Assembly: GCA_002505455.1 (NCBI GenBank)
Contig: DAVB01000040.1
Coordinates: forward strand, 1 to 9,682
Length of the DNA stretch: 9,682 nucleotides
Source: Euryarchaeota archaeon UBA52
GTDB taxonomy: Archaea > Thermoplasmatota > Poseidoniia > Poseidoniales > Thalassarchaeaceae
Direction: 5' to 3'
This document shows, piece after piece, positions 1 to 7,495 of the stretch; the stretch's first letter is position 1, and every line of letters starts with the position of its first letter. Under the pieces are notes generated by a model, which was not told the origin of the DNA, searched no databases, and was given only the letters and a program-made list of their open reading frames with translations. The position numbers and the translations under genes are program-made.

Positions 1-788
1 GAGCCACTAGGTGCGAAAGCGAGATGGGTGTTGGAGCCGAACCCAATATTGTCCAGGGAGATGTTGGTTTTCACCCACTCCCAGCCTACATCGTCCCACA
101 TCATAAGATCCCACGTCCAAGACTCGTTTTCTGACCAGCCCCCTATCGTTCCGTTCTCCGGGTGATACGCCACTTCGGGATCGGAGGAATTGAATGCATA
201 TTGCACGAAATCAGCGCCACTGCGAACGAACTCGACATCGGTCCAGAGCGTGTCTACAACAAAACTCTCCCCATCTGGATTCAAGACCGCAACCCTGTTC
301 GTGCTACCTTCCGGAGGTACGCTTGCATTGATGTGATCGTTATCCACAACTACATTCCAGTCCGACCACACTTCTACCAGGTAGTTCACATCGGATGAGG
401 TGAGATGCTGCCACTCGTATCCGACGGATTCAGTCCATTTGGAAAATCTGTCAACAGTGTCCCTGGCCGGATCGATTGTAATCGAGAGGAAAACGACCTC
501 CTCTTCGATAGCCGGATCCAGATTCATCTTTATCCACTGAAGATTCGACGAGATGATCAGGCAAACGTCTGGGCACGAGGTGTAGATGAATGCTAGAACG
601 ACTATCTTACCCTCGAAGTCAGACAGAGTCACCAACTCGCCATGCTGGTCCGTTAGGGTGAAGTCCGGAGCAGAGATCGGATCCCTGTATTCTATGCCGT
701 TGAAGCTGGAACCTTGGACACTTTCGAAGCACCCTGCTGCGCTGGAGCCCATTAGAATCAAGCACAGGGAAGCCGCGAACCACCTCAC
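1..788 (-). CDS. SCO1/SenC-like lipoprotein with C-terminal extension (partial, 3' end off window)
   Basis: This frame is open from a GTG at 788 to the window edge (262 codons), so the 3' end is missing. The start is set by a GGAGG at 796-800, seven bases upstream, and by a GTGA overlap with the stop of the preceding gene. Residues 1-20 form a lipoprotein signal ending in AAGC, so it is probably lipid-anchored outside the membrane. Residues 40-175 resemble the thioredoxin-like SCO fold: APDFTLTDQHG, then CPDVC (Cys72, Cys76, the copper-site CxxxC) and LSITIDPARDT. The third copper ligand of SCO proteins, a His just before the last strands, is not where expected: the position aligned with the neighbour's His203 is Ser162, and the nearest His is His152. 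After about residue 180 comes a Trp-rich extension (about 218-240), then a segment that resembles secreted WxVxT...GxxT repeat proteins. The likely role is copper delivery or thiol redox. Family is fairly sure, function less so. Confidence 0.85.
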   Translation of the reverse strand, partial: MRWFAASLCLILMGSSAAGCFESVQGSSFNGIEYRDPISAPDFTLTDQHGELVTLSDFEGKIVVLAFIYTSCPDVCLIISSNLQWIKMNLDPAIEEEVVFLSITIDPARDTVDRFSKWTESVGYEWQHLTSSDVNYLVEVWSDWNVVVDNDHINASVPPEGSTNRVAVLNPDGESFVVDTLWTDVEFVRSGADFVQYAFNSSDPEVAYHPENGTIGGWSENESWTWDLMMWDDVGWEWVKTNISLDNIGFGSNTHLAFAPSG

Positions 789-1513
789 ACAGATTCCTCC
801 ACTAGAGCCATTATGTCATCTAGGACCATATCGGCGTTCCAGACAAAGTCTCCCCAGTACACCCTCTGGTTCCCTGACCTGTCCACTATGATGGTACCTG
901 TCGTATGGTCGATGTAGTAAAGCGGGTGATGCATGGTCTCTACGTCTCCCTCAGACTGCTGGGTTTCCACGCCACATCCGTCAGCGTCTGTTTGCTCACC
1001 TTCAGGCGTATCCGGGCACAAATCGAATCCATCCACGGTCCCGTCGCCATCCGTATCATTCGCATAGGTCTCCAATCCGACATCGAAAGCTCTCCATACC
1101 GGCTCCATGGTCTCCAGATCAGAGGATAGGTGCGGCCATTCTAGGCCCCGATCATAGGCATAATTCTTCATAACACTCGAATTATCGTACCACGGGTCGA
1201 CAGTTATCGATAGTAGATGAACTTCCGTGCCGAGATTGTCTCCGAGCTCATTTCCTATCCAAGCCATGTTGGCGCTAACTTGTGGGCAAACGTCAGGACA
1301 ACGCGTGAATAGGAATGCGACAACTACAACGTCGCCAAGATAGTCGTTGAATGCCACAGGATCGCCATTTTGGTCAATCAAGACGAAATCTGGGGTCGCT
1401 CTTGGCGGTACGATATCTTCTCCGTAGAACACGTCGATTTGTTCATCGGCCCCGAGGCAACCAGGTATCAGAAGTATCGAGAATATCGTTAGCGCCTTGA
1501 CTCTCAGAATCAC
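785..1513 (-). CDS. SCO1/SenC copper-chaperone lipoprotein with thrombospondin-type-3-like Ca loop
   Basis: This is a 242-residue SCO family protein. SCO proteins are membrane-tethered thioredoxin-fold copper chaperones, best known for loading the CuA site of cytochrome c oxidase. I use the GTG at 1513, which overlaps the upstream stop as GTGA. A longer in-frame GTG at 1597 would run about 85 bases into the upstream gene and bury the signal peptide. Residues 1-19 form a lipoprotein signal ending in IPGC. All three copper ligands are present: Cys72 and Cys76 in CPDVC, and His203 in YIDHTTG. LSITVDP and the PHLSSD segment are also typical. Unusually, residues 153-180 are an acidic loop (NDTDGDGTVDGFDLCPDTP, then TDADGCG) of the thrombospondin type 3 kind, with an apparent Cys166-Cys180 pair. 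It lies between the CxxxC and the His, so it interrupts the fold rather than being a tail. GTGA overlaps on both sides suggest translational coupling. Confidence 0.93.
   Translation of the reverse strand: MILRVKALTIFSILLIPGCLGADEQIDVFYGEDIVPPRATPDFVLIDQNGDPVAFNDYLGDVVVVAFLFTRCPDVCPQVSANMAWIGNELGDNLGTEVHLLSITVDPWYDNSSVMKNYAYDRGLEWPHLSSDLETMEPVWRAFDVGLETYANDTDGDGTVDGFDLCPDTPEGEQTDADGCGVETQQSEGDVETMHHPLYYIDHTTGTIIVDRSGNQRVYWGDFVWNADMVLDDIMALVEESV
796..800 (-). promoter_or_regulatory. Shine-Dalgarno of the second SCO-like gene
   Basis: GGAGG on the minus strand lies seven bases before the GTG at 788 and inside the 3' end of the preceding SCO gene. It is the best ribosome-binding site in the window and decides the GTG start, because the next in-frame ATG would leave almost no signal peptide. 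Confidence 0.7.
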
Positions 1514-2343
1514 TCTTTCCGAGGTCTTAGCCAGAGATATACTCCTAAGCATATGACCATTCCCGTCACAGCAATGATTTGAATCATTCCGGTCCACGTA
1601 TCCTCGCCCCCGGCCCTTCCTAATTTGACGACAAATGACCCAATAATATCGCCATCAGAGTCTATGATAGCCATCTCGTGGCTTCCATCCACCCATTCTT
1701 GTCTGGAGAACCATATCTTGCAGCCCTCGCCGGCATCTCCTCCGACTGTGCACAATGCAGAAGCCCCCTCATTCTCCGTTGCAGATTTTACTGAGATCGT
1801 GCGCCCCGCGGACGAGAATACATACAGAGAGCTGCCTGGAACGAGGTCTACGGAGCCCCTACTCAGGGTGAATTTACCCCCTTCTTCGCTTATTGACATC
1901 ATGTTGGAGGCCAGAGGGTCGAAATCAGGAAGAAGCACGTATGGGCCGGGCACAGAACCCTCTGTATGATTGTCCGGTAAGAGATCCACGGCCACGCTTT
2001 GCCATGAAGATCCGTTTTGATATACAGTGACAACATACTCTCCGGGGTTCCAGGTCCCGTTCTCGAAAGTGAATTGGCATTCATCAGCATTGGAAGTGGT
2101 GTTCCTAGCCGTCATTTCACAGGTATAATCGTCGACTTCGTCTCCATCCACATCGATTCCAGCGGATCTATTCCACGTTACCGTGTTGTACAGTACTAAG
2201 GTATCGTTGATCAAGAGGTCAGCCGACTCAGGTTGCACGCTCGACGTTCGTAGTATGATCGCGTAACTATTCGCGCCATGCGCGGCCACCTGTCCCGACA
2301 GGACCACTACGAGGAGAATTGCAAGGATACGCCTCAAGCACAC
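1510..2343 (-). CDS. secreted two-domain protein with predicted N-terminal His and C-terminal membrane anchor
   Basis: I do not recognise a named family. Residues 1-21 are a clear signal peptide ending QVAA, so cleavage would leave His22 as the first mature residue. Two beta-rich domains follow, about 25-125 and 155-240. Each carries a Cys pair ending in a similar strand: Cys..DECQFTF in the first and Cys..EGCKIWF in the second, so the domains look like tandem repeats of one immunoglobulin- or cupredoxin-like unit. A transmembrane helix at about 253-272 and a basic tail (RPRKE) anchor it with the domains outside. It has six N-x-S/T sequons and DxDGD loops. The start drawn is the GTG at 2343. 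A TTG at 2337 sits seven bases from a GAGG (2345-2348) and is a good alternative that keeps the same signal peptide. It lies between propeller and SCO genes, so a copper-binding or scaffold role is an inference. Confidence 0.85.
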   Translation of the reverse strand: MCLRRILAILLVVVLSGQVAAHGANSYAIILRTSSVQPESADLLINDTLVLYNTVTWNRSAGIDVDGDEVDDYTCEMTARNTTSNADECQFTFENGTWNPGEYVVTVYQNGSSWQSVAVDLLPDNHTEGSVPGPYVLLPDFDPLASNMMSISEEGGKFTLSRGSVDLVPGSSLYVFSSAGRTISVKSATENEGASALCTVGGDAGEGCKIWFSRQEWVDGSHEMAIIDSDGDIIGSFVVKLGRAGGEDTWTGMIQIIAVTGMVICLGVYLWLRPRKE

Positions 2344-2344
2344 C

Positions 2345-2348
2345 CCTC
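2345..2348 (-). promoter_or_regulatory. Shine-Dalgarno-like GAGG before the two-domain protein
   Basis: GAGG on the minus strand overlaps the stop codon of the upstream propeller gene. It is one base from the GTG at 2343 but seven bases from the in-frame TTG at 2337, the same spacing as the GGAGG of the last SCO gene. This favours the TTG as the real start, though GTG is the commoner start codon. Confidence 0.4.
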
Positions 2349-4359
2349 ACACGTCGGTATCCCATAGGGGAGGGTATTCGAATCGAGGATCAATATCCTC
2401 ATCGAACTGAACCACGTATACCCCGCTCACCATTTCAGATATGAATACGAAACCACGGGGATCGAACTGAAGCCCCCAGTCGAAGGGAATCATGCAGGAT
2501 GCCCAGCAGTCTGCCATATCATAGCCCATGTCTACCGATGCGTTATCCGACCACTCGGGACCCGCTGGGAGGTAATACCCGATTGTGTGGGTCGGTGCCA
2601 ACTCCTCGATGCCCTGGAAACCAAGCTCTGGATCAGCTGCGCCGTTCTTCCACACTATCTCGTCCCATATCTTGCCATGGTCAGTCGCCCAGATGCCTGC
2701 ATGATAATGAGTCCAGTACACCATTCCATTGGCTGCAGTGTCGCCATTGTGGGGGCTGTAGATGTAGCCGCCGGGGATATAGTGGTGCGGATGCTCTTCA
2801 CCATCCTTGATGCTCGTACCCGGAAGCTTCCATTTTGATACTAGGAAGGGCTTCGCGGGGTCGGTCGTATCTATCGTCCAGATGTACCCTGTGTGATTCG
2901 CGTTAGTGCCGTATTCTGGTGCTATGTACGTGTAGTGCCTCCAATTGACGCCTTTGGAAGGGTCTTCCGGCCCGCTTCCACACTGGCTGGGCCATTCATT
3001 AACCGGGTCCATGATGCTCACTCCGCTGCAAACGAGATAGTCATTCGGAACTGCGTAGTGGATGTTGTCATTGCCCTGTTCAGCATCCAGCCACACCTCC
3101 GGGTCCATGTTAGCGTGCCCTCCCCCGTCTGGACCGTACCAACCAGAGTCATCGGTCGGGCACCCCAGCCATCTACCGGTCTCGGGTGGCCACGATATTC
3201 CCAGGGGATCTGCTATCTGAGGTGGCTCGGATACATCGACAAGTCGCAATCCTGCGCCCCAGTATGATACCGCTAGCATCTTCTGTTTTGTTATCGGGTG
3301 TATGAAGAAGACATTGTCGTGATTGAATATGGACCCGCCGCAGGTTGTCTCAGGTTCGGGGGTGTACCCTCCCCATCTAATGATCTCTCGACTTGCGTTC
3401 TGCTGCTCTTGGTTGTCAAATGGGTTGAGGCCTTCGAAGTCAATCAGTGCATAGAATACTTGAGTGCCCTTGTAGAACGTCCCGCTAGATCCTTCTACCA
3501 TCTCAGGATACGGGTCAGCACCGAAAAGGAAGAGATGACAATCATCTTGCCACAACGCAGTTGGATTGGCCGGGGTCCAGTCGCAGTAAACGTGCAGATC
3601 CTGGTTGTGGAACCCTGCGGGAGGATTGTCCCATTCGGCGACCTTGATTGGACTTGTCTTGTCGCCGACGTAGATCAGATCGAGCCGATTAGCGCCGCTA
3701 TTCGCATCATCATCATTCGGGATGGGGTCTAATTCCGAATTGGTAAGCTCGTGATTGATGAGGGCCCAGTTGTTGTCCTGTGTGACCTTTATGTCGATGA
3801 TCCTCGCGACCTCGGCGTAATACGTTGATAGTAGCCTGATGTCGTTGGGCCTGCTTATGTCGAGTATCTCGAACTGATTGTATGAAGAGACATATGCGTA
3901 GCAGCCCCCCGTGCCGTCTCCGTAAATCTCACAATCCTCGAGGAAGTTGCCCTCTATGGCGATCTCCGAGTTATCCCCTGGTGTCGGTCCCACGTTCTTG
4001 AATTCATCATAGCAAGGCCGCCCTGCTACGTTATCCAATTCCGCAGGGGGCGTTACCTCCCCGTCGCAGTTCAGATTATGGTAGTCGATCATCCTGGCAT
4101 TTGGGGTCTTCAGCCTGTGAGCCATCAGGTCGCTGTGAGAGTGATTCTCATCCTCTATCTCGAACACGGGGTCGACCCATACCCACTCGTCGTCATCGTC
4201 GGAATCCCCTCCTCCGAGACCGAAACAACCGGACAATACCGCGGAAAGCATGAGCAGTACTAGAGCAGATGAAGTGACGATTCCATTCTTCATGTCGAGG
4301 CCTCTGACGCCACGGGAGTAAGGGCGTCCTGTTGAAGGTGATGGTCTCAGGTACCTCAT
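2347..4359 (-). CDS. LVIVD-repeat beta-propeller lipoprotein
   Basis: This is a large secreted protein with LVIVD-type repeats, short blades in which a strand of form 'xLxIVDVSxP' recurs: FEILDISRPND, LRLVDVSEPP, GVYVVQFDEDID. Such proteins are predicted beta-propellers and most have no known function. The signal peptide lies near residues 24-45 and ends LSGC (Cys45, lipobox), followed by a Gly/Asp linker. His73, His75 and His81 form HxHx5H followed by LxTPN, identical in spacing to the next protein. Other shared His motifs are HNxxxxH, NHDN, SPHNGDT and YHAGIW. Many Cys appear in close pairs, which suggests disulfides. I draw the ATG at 4359 because it overlaps the upstream stop as ATGA, like other junctions here. 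The ATG at 4293 (residue 23) has an AGAGG seven bases upstream and gives a more normal signal peptide, so it may be the true start. Function is unknown; a metal-dependent periplasmic enzyme is one possibility. Confidence 0.88.
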   Translation of the reverse strand: MRYLRPSPSTGRPYSRGVRGLDMKNGIVTSSALVLLMLSAVLSGCFGLGGGDSDDDDEWVWVDPVFEIEDENHSHSDLMAHRLKTPNARMIDYHNLNCDGEVTPPAELDNVAGRPCYDEFKNVGPTPGDNSEIAIEGNFLEDCEIYGDGTGGCYAYVSSYNQFEILDISRPNDIRLLSTYYAEVARIIDIKVTQDNNWALINHELTNSELDPIPNDDDANSGANRLDLIYVGDKTSPIKVAEWDNPPAGFHNQDLHVYCDWTPANPTALWQDDCHLFLFGADPYPEMVEGSSGTFYKGTQVFYALIDFEGLNPFDNQEQQNASREIIRWGGYTPEPETTCGGSIFNHDNVFFIHPITKQKMLAVSYWGAGLRLVDVSEPPQIADPLGISWPPETGRWLGCPTDDSGWYGPDGGGHANMDPEVWLDAEQGNDNIHYAVPNDYLVCSGVSIMDPVNEWPSQCGSGPEDPSKGVNWRHYTYIAPEYGTNANHTGYIWTIDTTDPAKPFLVSKWKLPGTSIKDGEEHPHHYIPGGYIYSPHNGDTAANGMVYWTHYHAGIWATDHGKIWDEIVWKNGAADPELGFQGIEELAPTHTIGYYLPAGPEWSDNASVDMGYDMADCWASCMIPFDWGLQFDPRGFVFISEMVSGVYVVQFDEDIDPRFEYPPLWDTDV
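4301..4305 (-). promoter_or_regulatory. Shine-Dalgarno-like AGAGG before alternative start at 4293
   Basis: AGAGG on the minus strand stands seven bases from the ATG at 4293. That ATG directly precedes the signal peptide of the LVIVD lipoprotein. The motif supports 4293 over the ATGA-overlapping ATG at 4359, but both starts remain possible. Confidence 0.4.
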
Positions 4360-6095
4360 CTTGTAGCATAGGGGGCATCTATGTCAAGTTGAACAATATA
4401 CAGCCCGGATGTGATGCAGGAAAGGTATGTGTATCCCTCGTGATACTCCGCTGCCCACAGGAACGGAGTCCAACCAAAATCGTAGAATGAACTCTCCAGA
4501 GGCGTCCCGTCTGCCCCATGGGGGAGGTGATACCCGACCGTCGCATCGAAGTGCACATCAGTTACATTCCCTCCTTCTATCCCTGCGAGCATGAGGGTCT
4601 CTATGTCCACGACCCATAGCCCCGCGTGGTAGCTTGACAGGTATATCCTACCATCCCAGGTACCGCCGAGACTGGTGTCCCGGTACGATCCCGTAGTATC
4701 GAATATCTGGGTATCGGCGTTGTGCGGGCTGAATAGGAGCCATTCTTCGCCCCCAGGTATGAAGTGCTCCTCAGCAAACGGAATCTCGTATCCGTGTATG
4801 AGCTTCGGGAGGAATCTCAACTGACCGTTGACCTCCTCATACTCCGTCGTGTCGAGGAGATACGACATCCCGGTCCCGACATATGTCTCGAGAACCTCCG
4901 TAGATAGAAGGGTAAGGTGCCGCTTTCCTGCAGGATACCCTATGTGACTTGCATCAACCATCTCATCTATTGGCTCAGCATAGTGAATGTATGATGCTCG
5001 TCCGCCATTCTCATTGCCGTTGGTGCCGCTGTCCGGCAAGCCATCGCCATCCAAATCCGCGAATTCCATCCAGAGCCCTACCTCTGGGGCCCTCCAGTTG
5101 CACCCCAATTGGGTTCCGAAGGTAGCAGCGCACCCTCCCGCGATGAATGCGTACTCGATCGGCGTATTCGTAGGATGAGGGACATCGCTTACATCGAATA
5201 TTCTCAGGCCGGCCTCCCAGTAAGCGCCGTAGACATACGTTCTTCCAAACCGCGGATCGTTCTGATCCTCGCCTGGCCATGTTTGCACAGTCATATCGTG
5301 GATGTATATCCAACCCCCATTAGTCGTCTCCCAGTTTACCTCGGCCTCACCCACCTTGAGAATAACTGGGCGATCTCCCGGGCCGTCGAAATTCAGATGT
5401 GCGATCGTGATTCCTCCACAGGCATCTCCCTGTCCAACGTCACAGGCATCATAGTCTGGATTTGCGACGAATATGTACCACTCGTCGTCTATAATGTGCG
5501 TATACAGATTATGCGGTCCACTCGGGTGATCGGCGTCATACCAAGCGTCAATGAACACCGGGTCGGTCTTGTCCGTGACTTCGACCAAAGTGACGGTAAC
5601 CTGAGCGGGATCTTCCCAGCTGCCCACATTGGGATCGGCAGCGCCGGGATCCACTAACTGATTCTGGACGATGATGTATTCACGACCATCATATTGCAGA
5701 TATTTGACATCGAGAACTTGTGTGTTAGGGTCATAATATACCCCTGTAACCGTTGTGTTGGACGGATCAGTGACGTCGACGATATGCATCTCGCTCCATC
5801 CAGCAATATATGCGTATACTCTGCCATCAGGCGACTCTGCAACCTGGACTTCTGCATTGCCCGGGGCAGTCAGGGGATCGTACCCTAATGGCTCTATATT
5901 CGGAGTAGAGAGAACGTGTTGACTAGCGTTCCTGTGGTCATGATCCTCTTCTTGAAGAAGGGGGTCGAATAACTCTTCATTAACGACTGCTCCACCATCG
6001 CTACTGCTATCTGAAATTAGATATCCAAGAGAGGCTCCGACCATCAGCAGAGATAGAGCTAGGCCTGTGAATAAGGCTGCACGCTTGCCAATCAT
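4356..6095 (-). CDS. LVIVD-repeat beta-propeller protein, N-terminally membrane-anchored
   Basis: This 579-residue paralog of the next gene is the first of the secreted cluster. It starts at an ATG at 6095; a TTG one codon upstream is less likely. Residues 6-27 form a hydrophobic segment with no lipobox Cys, so it acts as an uncleaved anchor or a signal peptide. LVIVD blades are visible in MHIVDVTDPSN, LRIFDVSDVPHP, LWVVDIETL and LYIVQLDID. His52, His54 and His60 repeat the HxHx5H-xLxTPN motif of its sister. GPHNLYTH, YIHDM, FIPGG...SPHNADT and SYHAGLW also align with the sister and contain conserved His residues. One blade carries a calcium-type DLDGDGLPDSG loop, and Cys pairs occur (DACDVGQGDAC). 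There is no Shine-Dalgarno upstream and the gap to metK is 56 bases, so it may have its own promoter; a weak TTTGAAC lies about 29 bases before the ATG. Fold assignment is fairly sure, activity is unknown. Confidence 0.88.
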   Translation of the reverse strand: MIGKRAALFTGLALSLLMVGASLGYLISDSSSDGGAVVNEELFDPLLQEEDHDHRNASQHVLSTPNIEPLGYDPLTAPGNAEVQVAESPDGRVYAYIAGWSEMHIVDVTDPSNTTVTGVYYDPNTQVLDVKYLQYDGREYIIVQNQLVDPGAADPNVGSWEDPAQVTVTLVEVTDKTDPVFIDAWYDADHPSGPHNLYTHIIDDEWYIFVANPDYDACDVGQGDACGGITIAHLNFDGPGDRPVILKVGEAEVNWETTNGGWIYIHDMTVQTWPGEDQNDPRFGRTYVYGAYWEAGLRIFDVSDVPHPTNTPIEYAFIAGGCAATFGTQLGCNWRAPEVGLWMEFADLDGDGLPDSGTNGNENGGRASYIHYAEPIDEMVDASHIGYPAGKRHLTLLSTEVLETYVGTGMSYLLDTTEYEEVNGQLRFLPKLIHGYEIPFAEEHFIPGGEEWLLFSPHNADTQIFDTTGSYRDTSLGGTWDGRIYLSSYHAGLWVVDIETLMLAGIEGGNVTDVHFDATVGYHLPHGADGTPLESSFYDFGWTPFLWAAEYHEGYTYLSCITSGLYIVQLDIDAPYATR

Positions 6096-6151
6096 CAACC
6101 GGTCGTCTGAGAGTCATCTGTTCAAACCATCGCTGTATTGAACTGCACGGA

Positions 6152-7396
6152 TCACCGAAGCGACGCTATTATGCTCGGATCCAATCTCTCCCATGAGAAG
6201 CCGCCATCCTTCTCCGCAGCTCGCCCGAAATGCCCGCCAGCAGCAGTTCTCGCATATATCGGCTTGCGCAGGGCAAGCCTATCGATTATGGAAGAAGGCC
6301 TGAAATCAAAAATTTCCACCAACCTATCTGCGATCCATCGATCGCTCAACCCATCCTTTGAAGACCCCTTGGTGTCGACGTGTATCGCGGTGGGTTCAGC
6401 TACGCCTATGGCATACCCCAATTGAATCTCGCATATGTCTGCAAGGCCTGATGCAACCACGTGCTTGGCCGCCCATCTGGCGGCGTACGCCGCGGACCTG
6501 TCCACTTTGCTGGGGTCTTTTCCGCTGAACGCCCCGCCTCCATGGCACCCTATTCCCCCGTACGTGTCTACTATGATCTTCCTTCCAGTGAGTCCTGCAT
6601 CAGCATAAGGCCCTCCAAGGATGAATCTGCCAGTTCCATTGACCACAACCTTTGTTTCCTCGGTGATCATTATTTCAGGAATTGTCGGACGGATGATTTT
6701 ATTCATGATTTCAGACTCTATGTATCGATGTTCTTCAGTGGTATCCCCTCCAAACCTCTCGTTTGCTAGATCATCATGCTGAACCGCCATTATGAGGCTC
6801 GTGATCCCGATTGGCCGTCCATTCTCGTACATCACAGATACCTGACTCTTTCCATCAGGTCTTATCCACGGGATGGTCTCAGATCGGCACGCCCGTGTGA
6901 TGGCATCAGTCAAGCGATGTGAGAGCATTATTGGCACTGGCATGTAAGATCCCTCTAAGCCCTCGATATCTTCTGATTCATTGGATGCGAATCCGAACAT
7001 TATGCCTTGATCACCAGCACCCTGGTCCTTGTCGATACCCATGTCTTTGTTTACGCCTTGAGCAATTTCTGGAGATTGCCTTCCGATAAGTGTAATCACG
7101 TTACAATTGCCGCCACGCCTTGCATCCATTCCAACGGCCTGATCGTCATAGCCAATTTGTACTGCAGTCTTCCTTGCTATCTCCTCAAAGTCCACTTCTT
7201 GATCCTCATTCAACGTGATTTCTCCCGCGACTACAATTGTGCTTTCATCAGCCATGCCTTTGACCATAGTTTCCACAGCTACCCTCGCAAATGGATCAGC
7301 GTCAATACAAGCATCGAGTATTGAATCCGAGATAGCATCACAGAGCTTATCTGGGTGTCCTGCAGAAACAGATTCAGAGGTTAATACACGGCCCAT
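6152..7396 (-). CDS. metK: S-adenosylmethionine synthetase, bacterial/eukaryotic type
   Basis: This cytoplasmic enzyme makes S-adenosylmethionine from methionine and ATP with release of phosphate and diphosphate. It has 414 residues and is complete. The signatures are SVSAGHPDK (His14, Asp16 and Lys17 of the ATP site), GAGDQGIMFG (126-135), GGPYADAGLTGRKIIVDTYGG and GCHGGGAFSGKDPSKVDRS (284-301, the glycine-rich loop with its Lys and Asp). I choose the ATG at 7396 because MGRVLTSESVSAGHPDK matches the normal N-terminus; an ATG at 7471 would add 25 unrelated residues. This is the bacterial/eukaryotic family, not the divergent archaeal synthetase (COG1812 type) found in many archaea. It diverges from the SAH hydrolase gene across a 99-base spacer, which pairs production of the methyl donor with removal of its by-product. 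The following propeller gene is on the same strand and could receive read-through. Confidence 0.97.
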   Translation of the reverse strand: MGRVLTSESVSAGHPDKLCDAISDSILDACIDADPFARVAVETMVKGMADESTIVVAGEITLNEDQEVDFEEIARKTAVQIGYDDQAVGMDARRGGNCNVITLIGRQSPEIAQGVNKDMGIDKDQGAGDQGIMFGFASNESEDIEGLEGSYMPVPIMLSHRLTDAITRACRSETIPWIRPDGKSQVSVMYENGRPIGITSLIMAVQHDDLANERFGGDTTEEHRYIESEIMNKIIRPTIPEIMITEETKVVVNGTGRFILGGPYADAGLTGRKIIVDTYGGIGCHGGGAFSGKDPSKVDRSAAYAARWAAKHVVASGLADICEIQLGYAIGVAEPTAIHVDTKGSSKDGLSDRWIADRLVEIFDFRPSSIIDRLALRKPIYARTAAGGHFGRAAEKDGGFSWERLDPSIIASLR

Positions 7397-7495
7397 TGTG
7401 CTAGGGGCGTCGGAACAGGTCCTTGAAATCCTCGCTGAATCAAGAATATGTGGGGTCGCACATAGACTCATTTAGAACTACTAAACCAGAGTTAC
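7397..7495. promoter_or_regulatory. divergent metK/ahcY intergenic region
   Basis: This 99-base spacer must hold the promoters of both methyl-cycle genes. No Shine-Dalgarno precedes either start, consistent with leaderless or short-leader transcripts. AT-richer candidates for archaeal TATA boxes are TTTAGAA at 7471-7477 for ahcY and the same area read on the minus strand (TTTAGTAG, about 7477-7484) for metK. Neither matches consensus well. I see no SAM or SAH riboswitch. Confidence 0.35.

Noticed and set aside
162..891. Chain of short plus-strand open frames near the left edge
   Set aside because: They lie opposite the two SCO genes, one of which is open to the window edge on the minus strand with CPDVC and a lipobox. 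The plus-strand frames show no protein-like features.
1514..1597. 28-codon upstream extension of the first SCO gene
   Set aside because: It overlaps the coding end of the upstream gene by about 85 bases and would put an unrelated stretch before the lipoprotein signal. The GTG at 1513 with its GTGA junction explains the start better.
5109..5657. 182-codon plus-strand open frame
   Set aside because: It lies wholly opposite the LVIVD propeller gene, has no recognisable domain, and its composition follows the complement of that gene. The propeller frame has clear repeats, so this is a shadow.
7397..7495. Possible SAM or SAH riboswitch between metK and ahcY
   Set aside because: The spacer shows no long paired helices or conserved riboswitch core on either strand, and neither gene shows evidence of a long leader.
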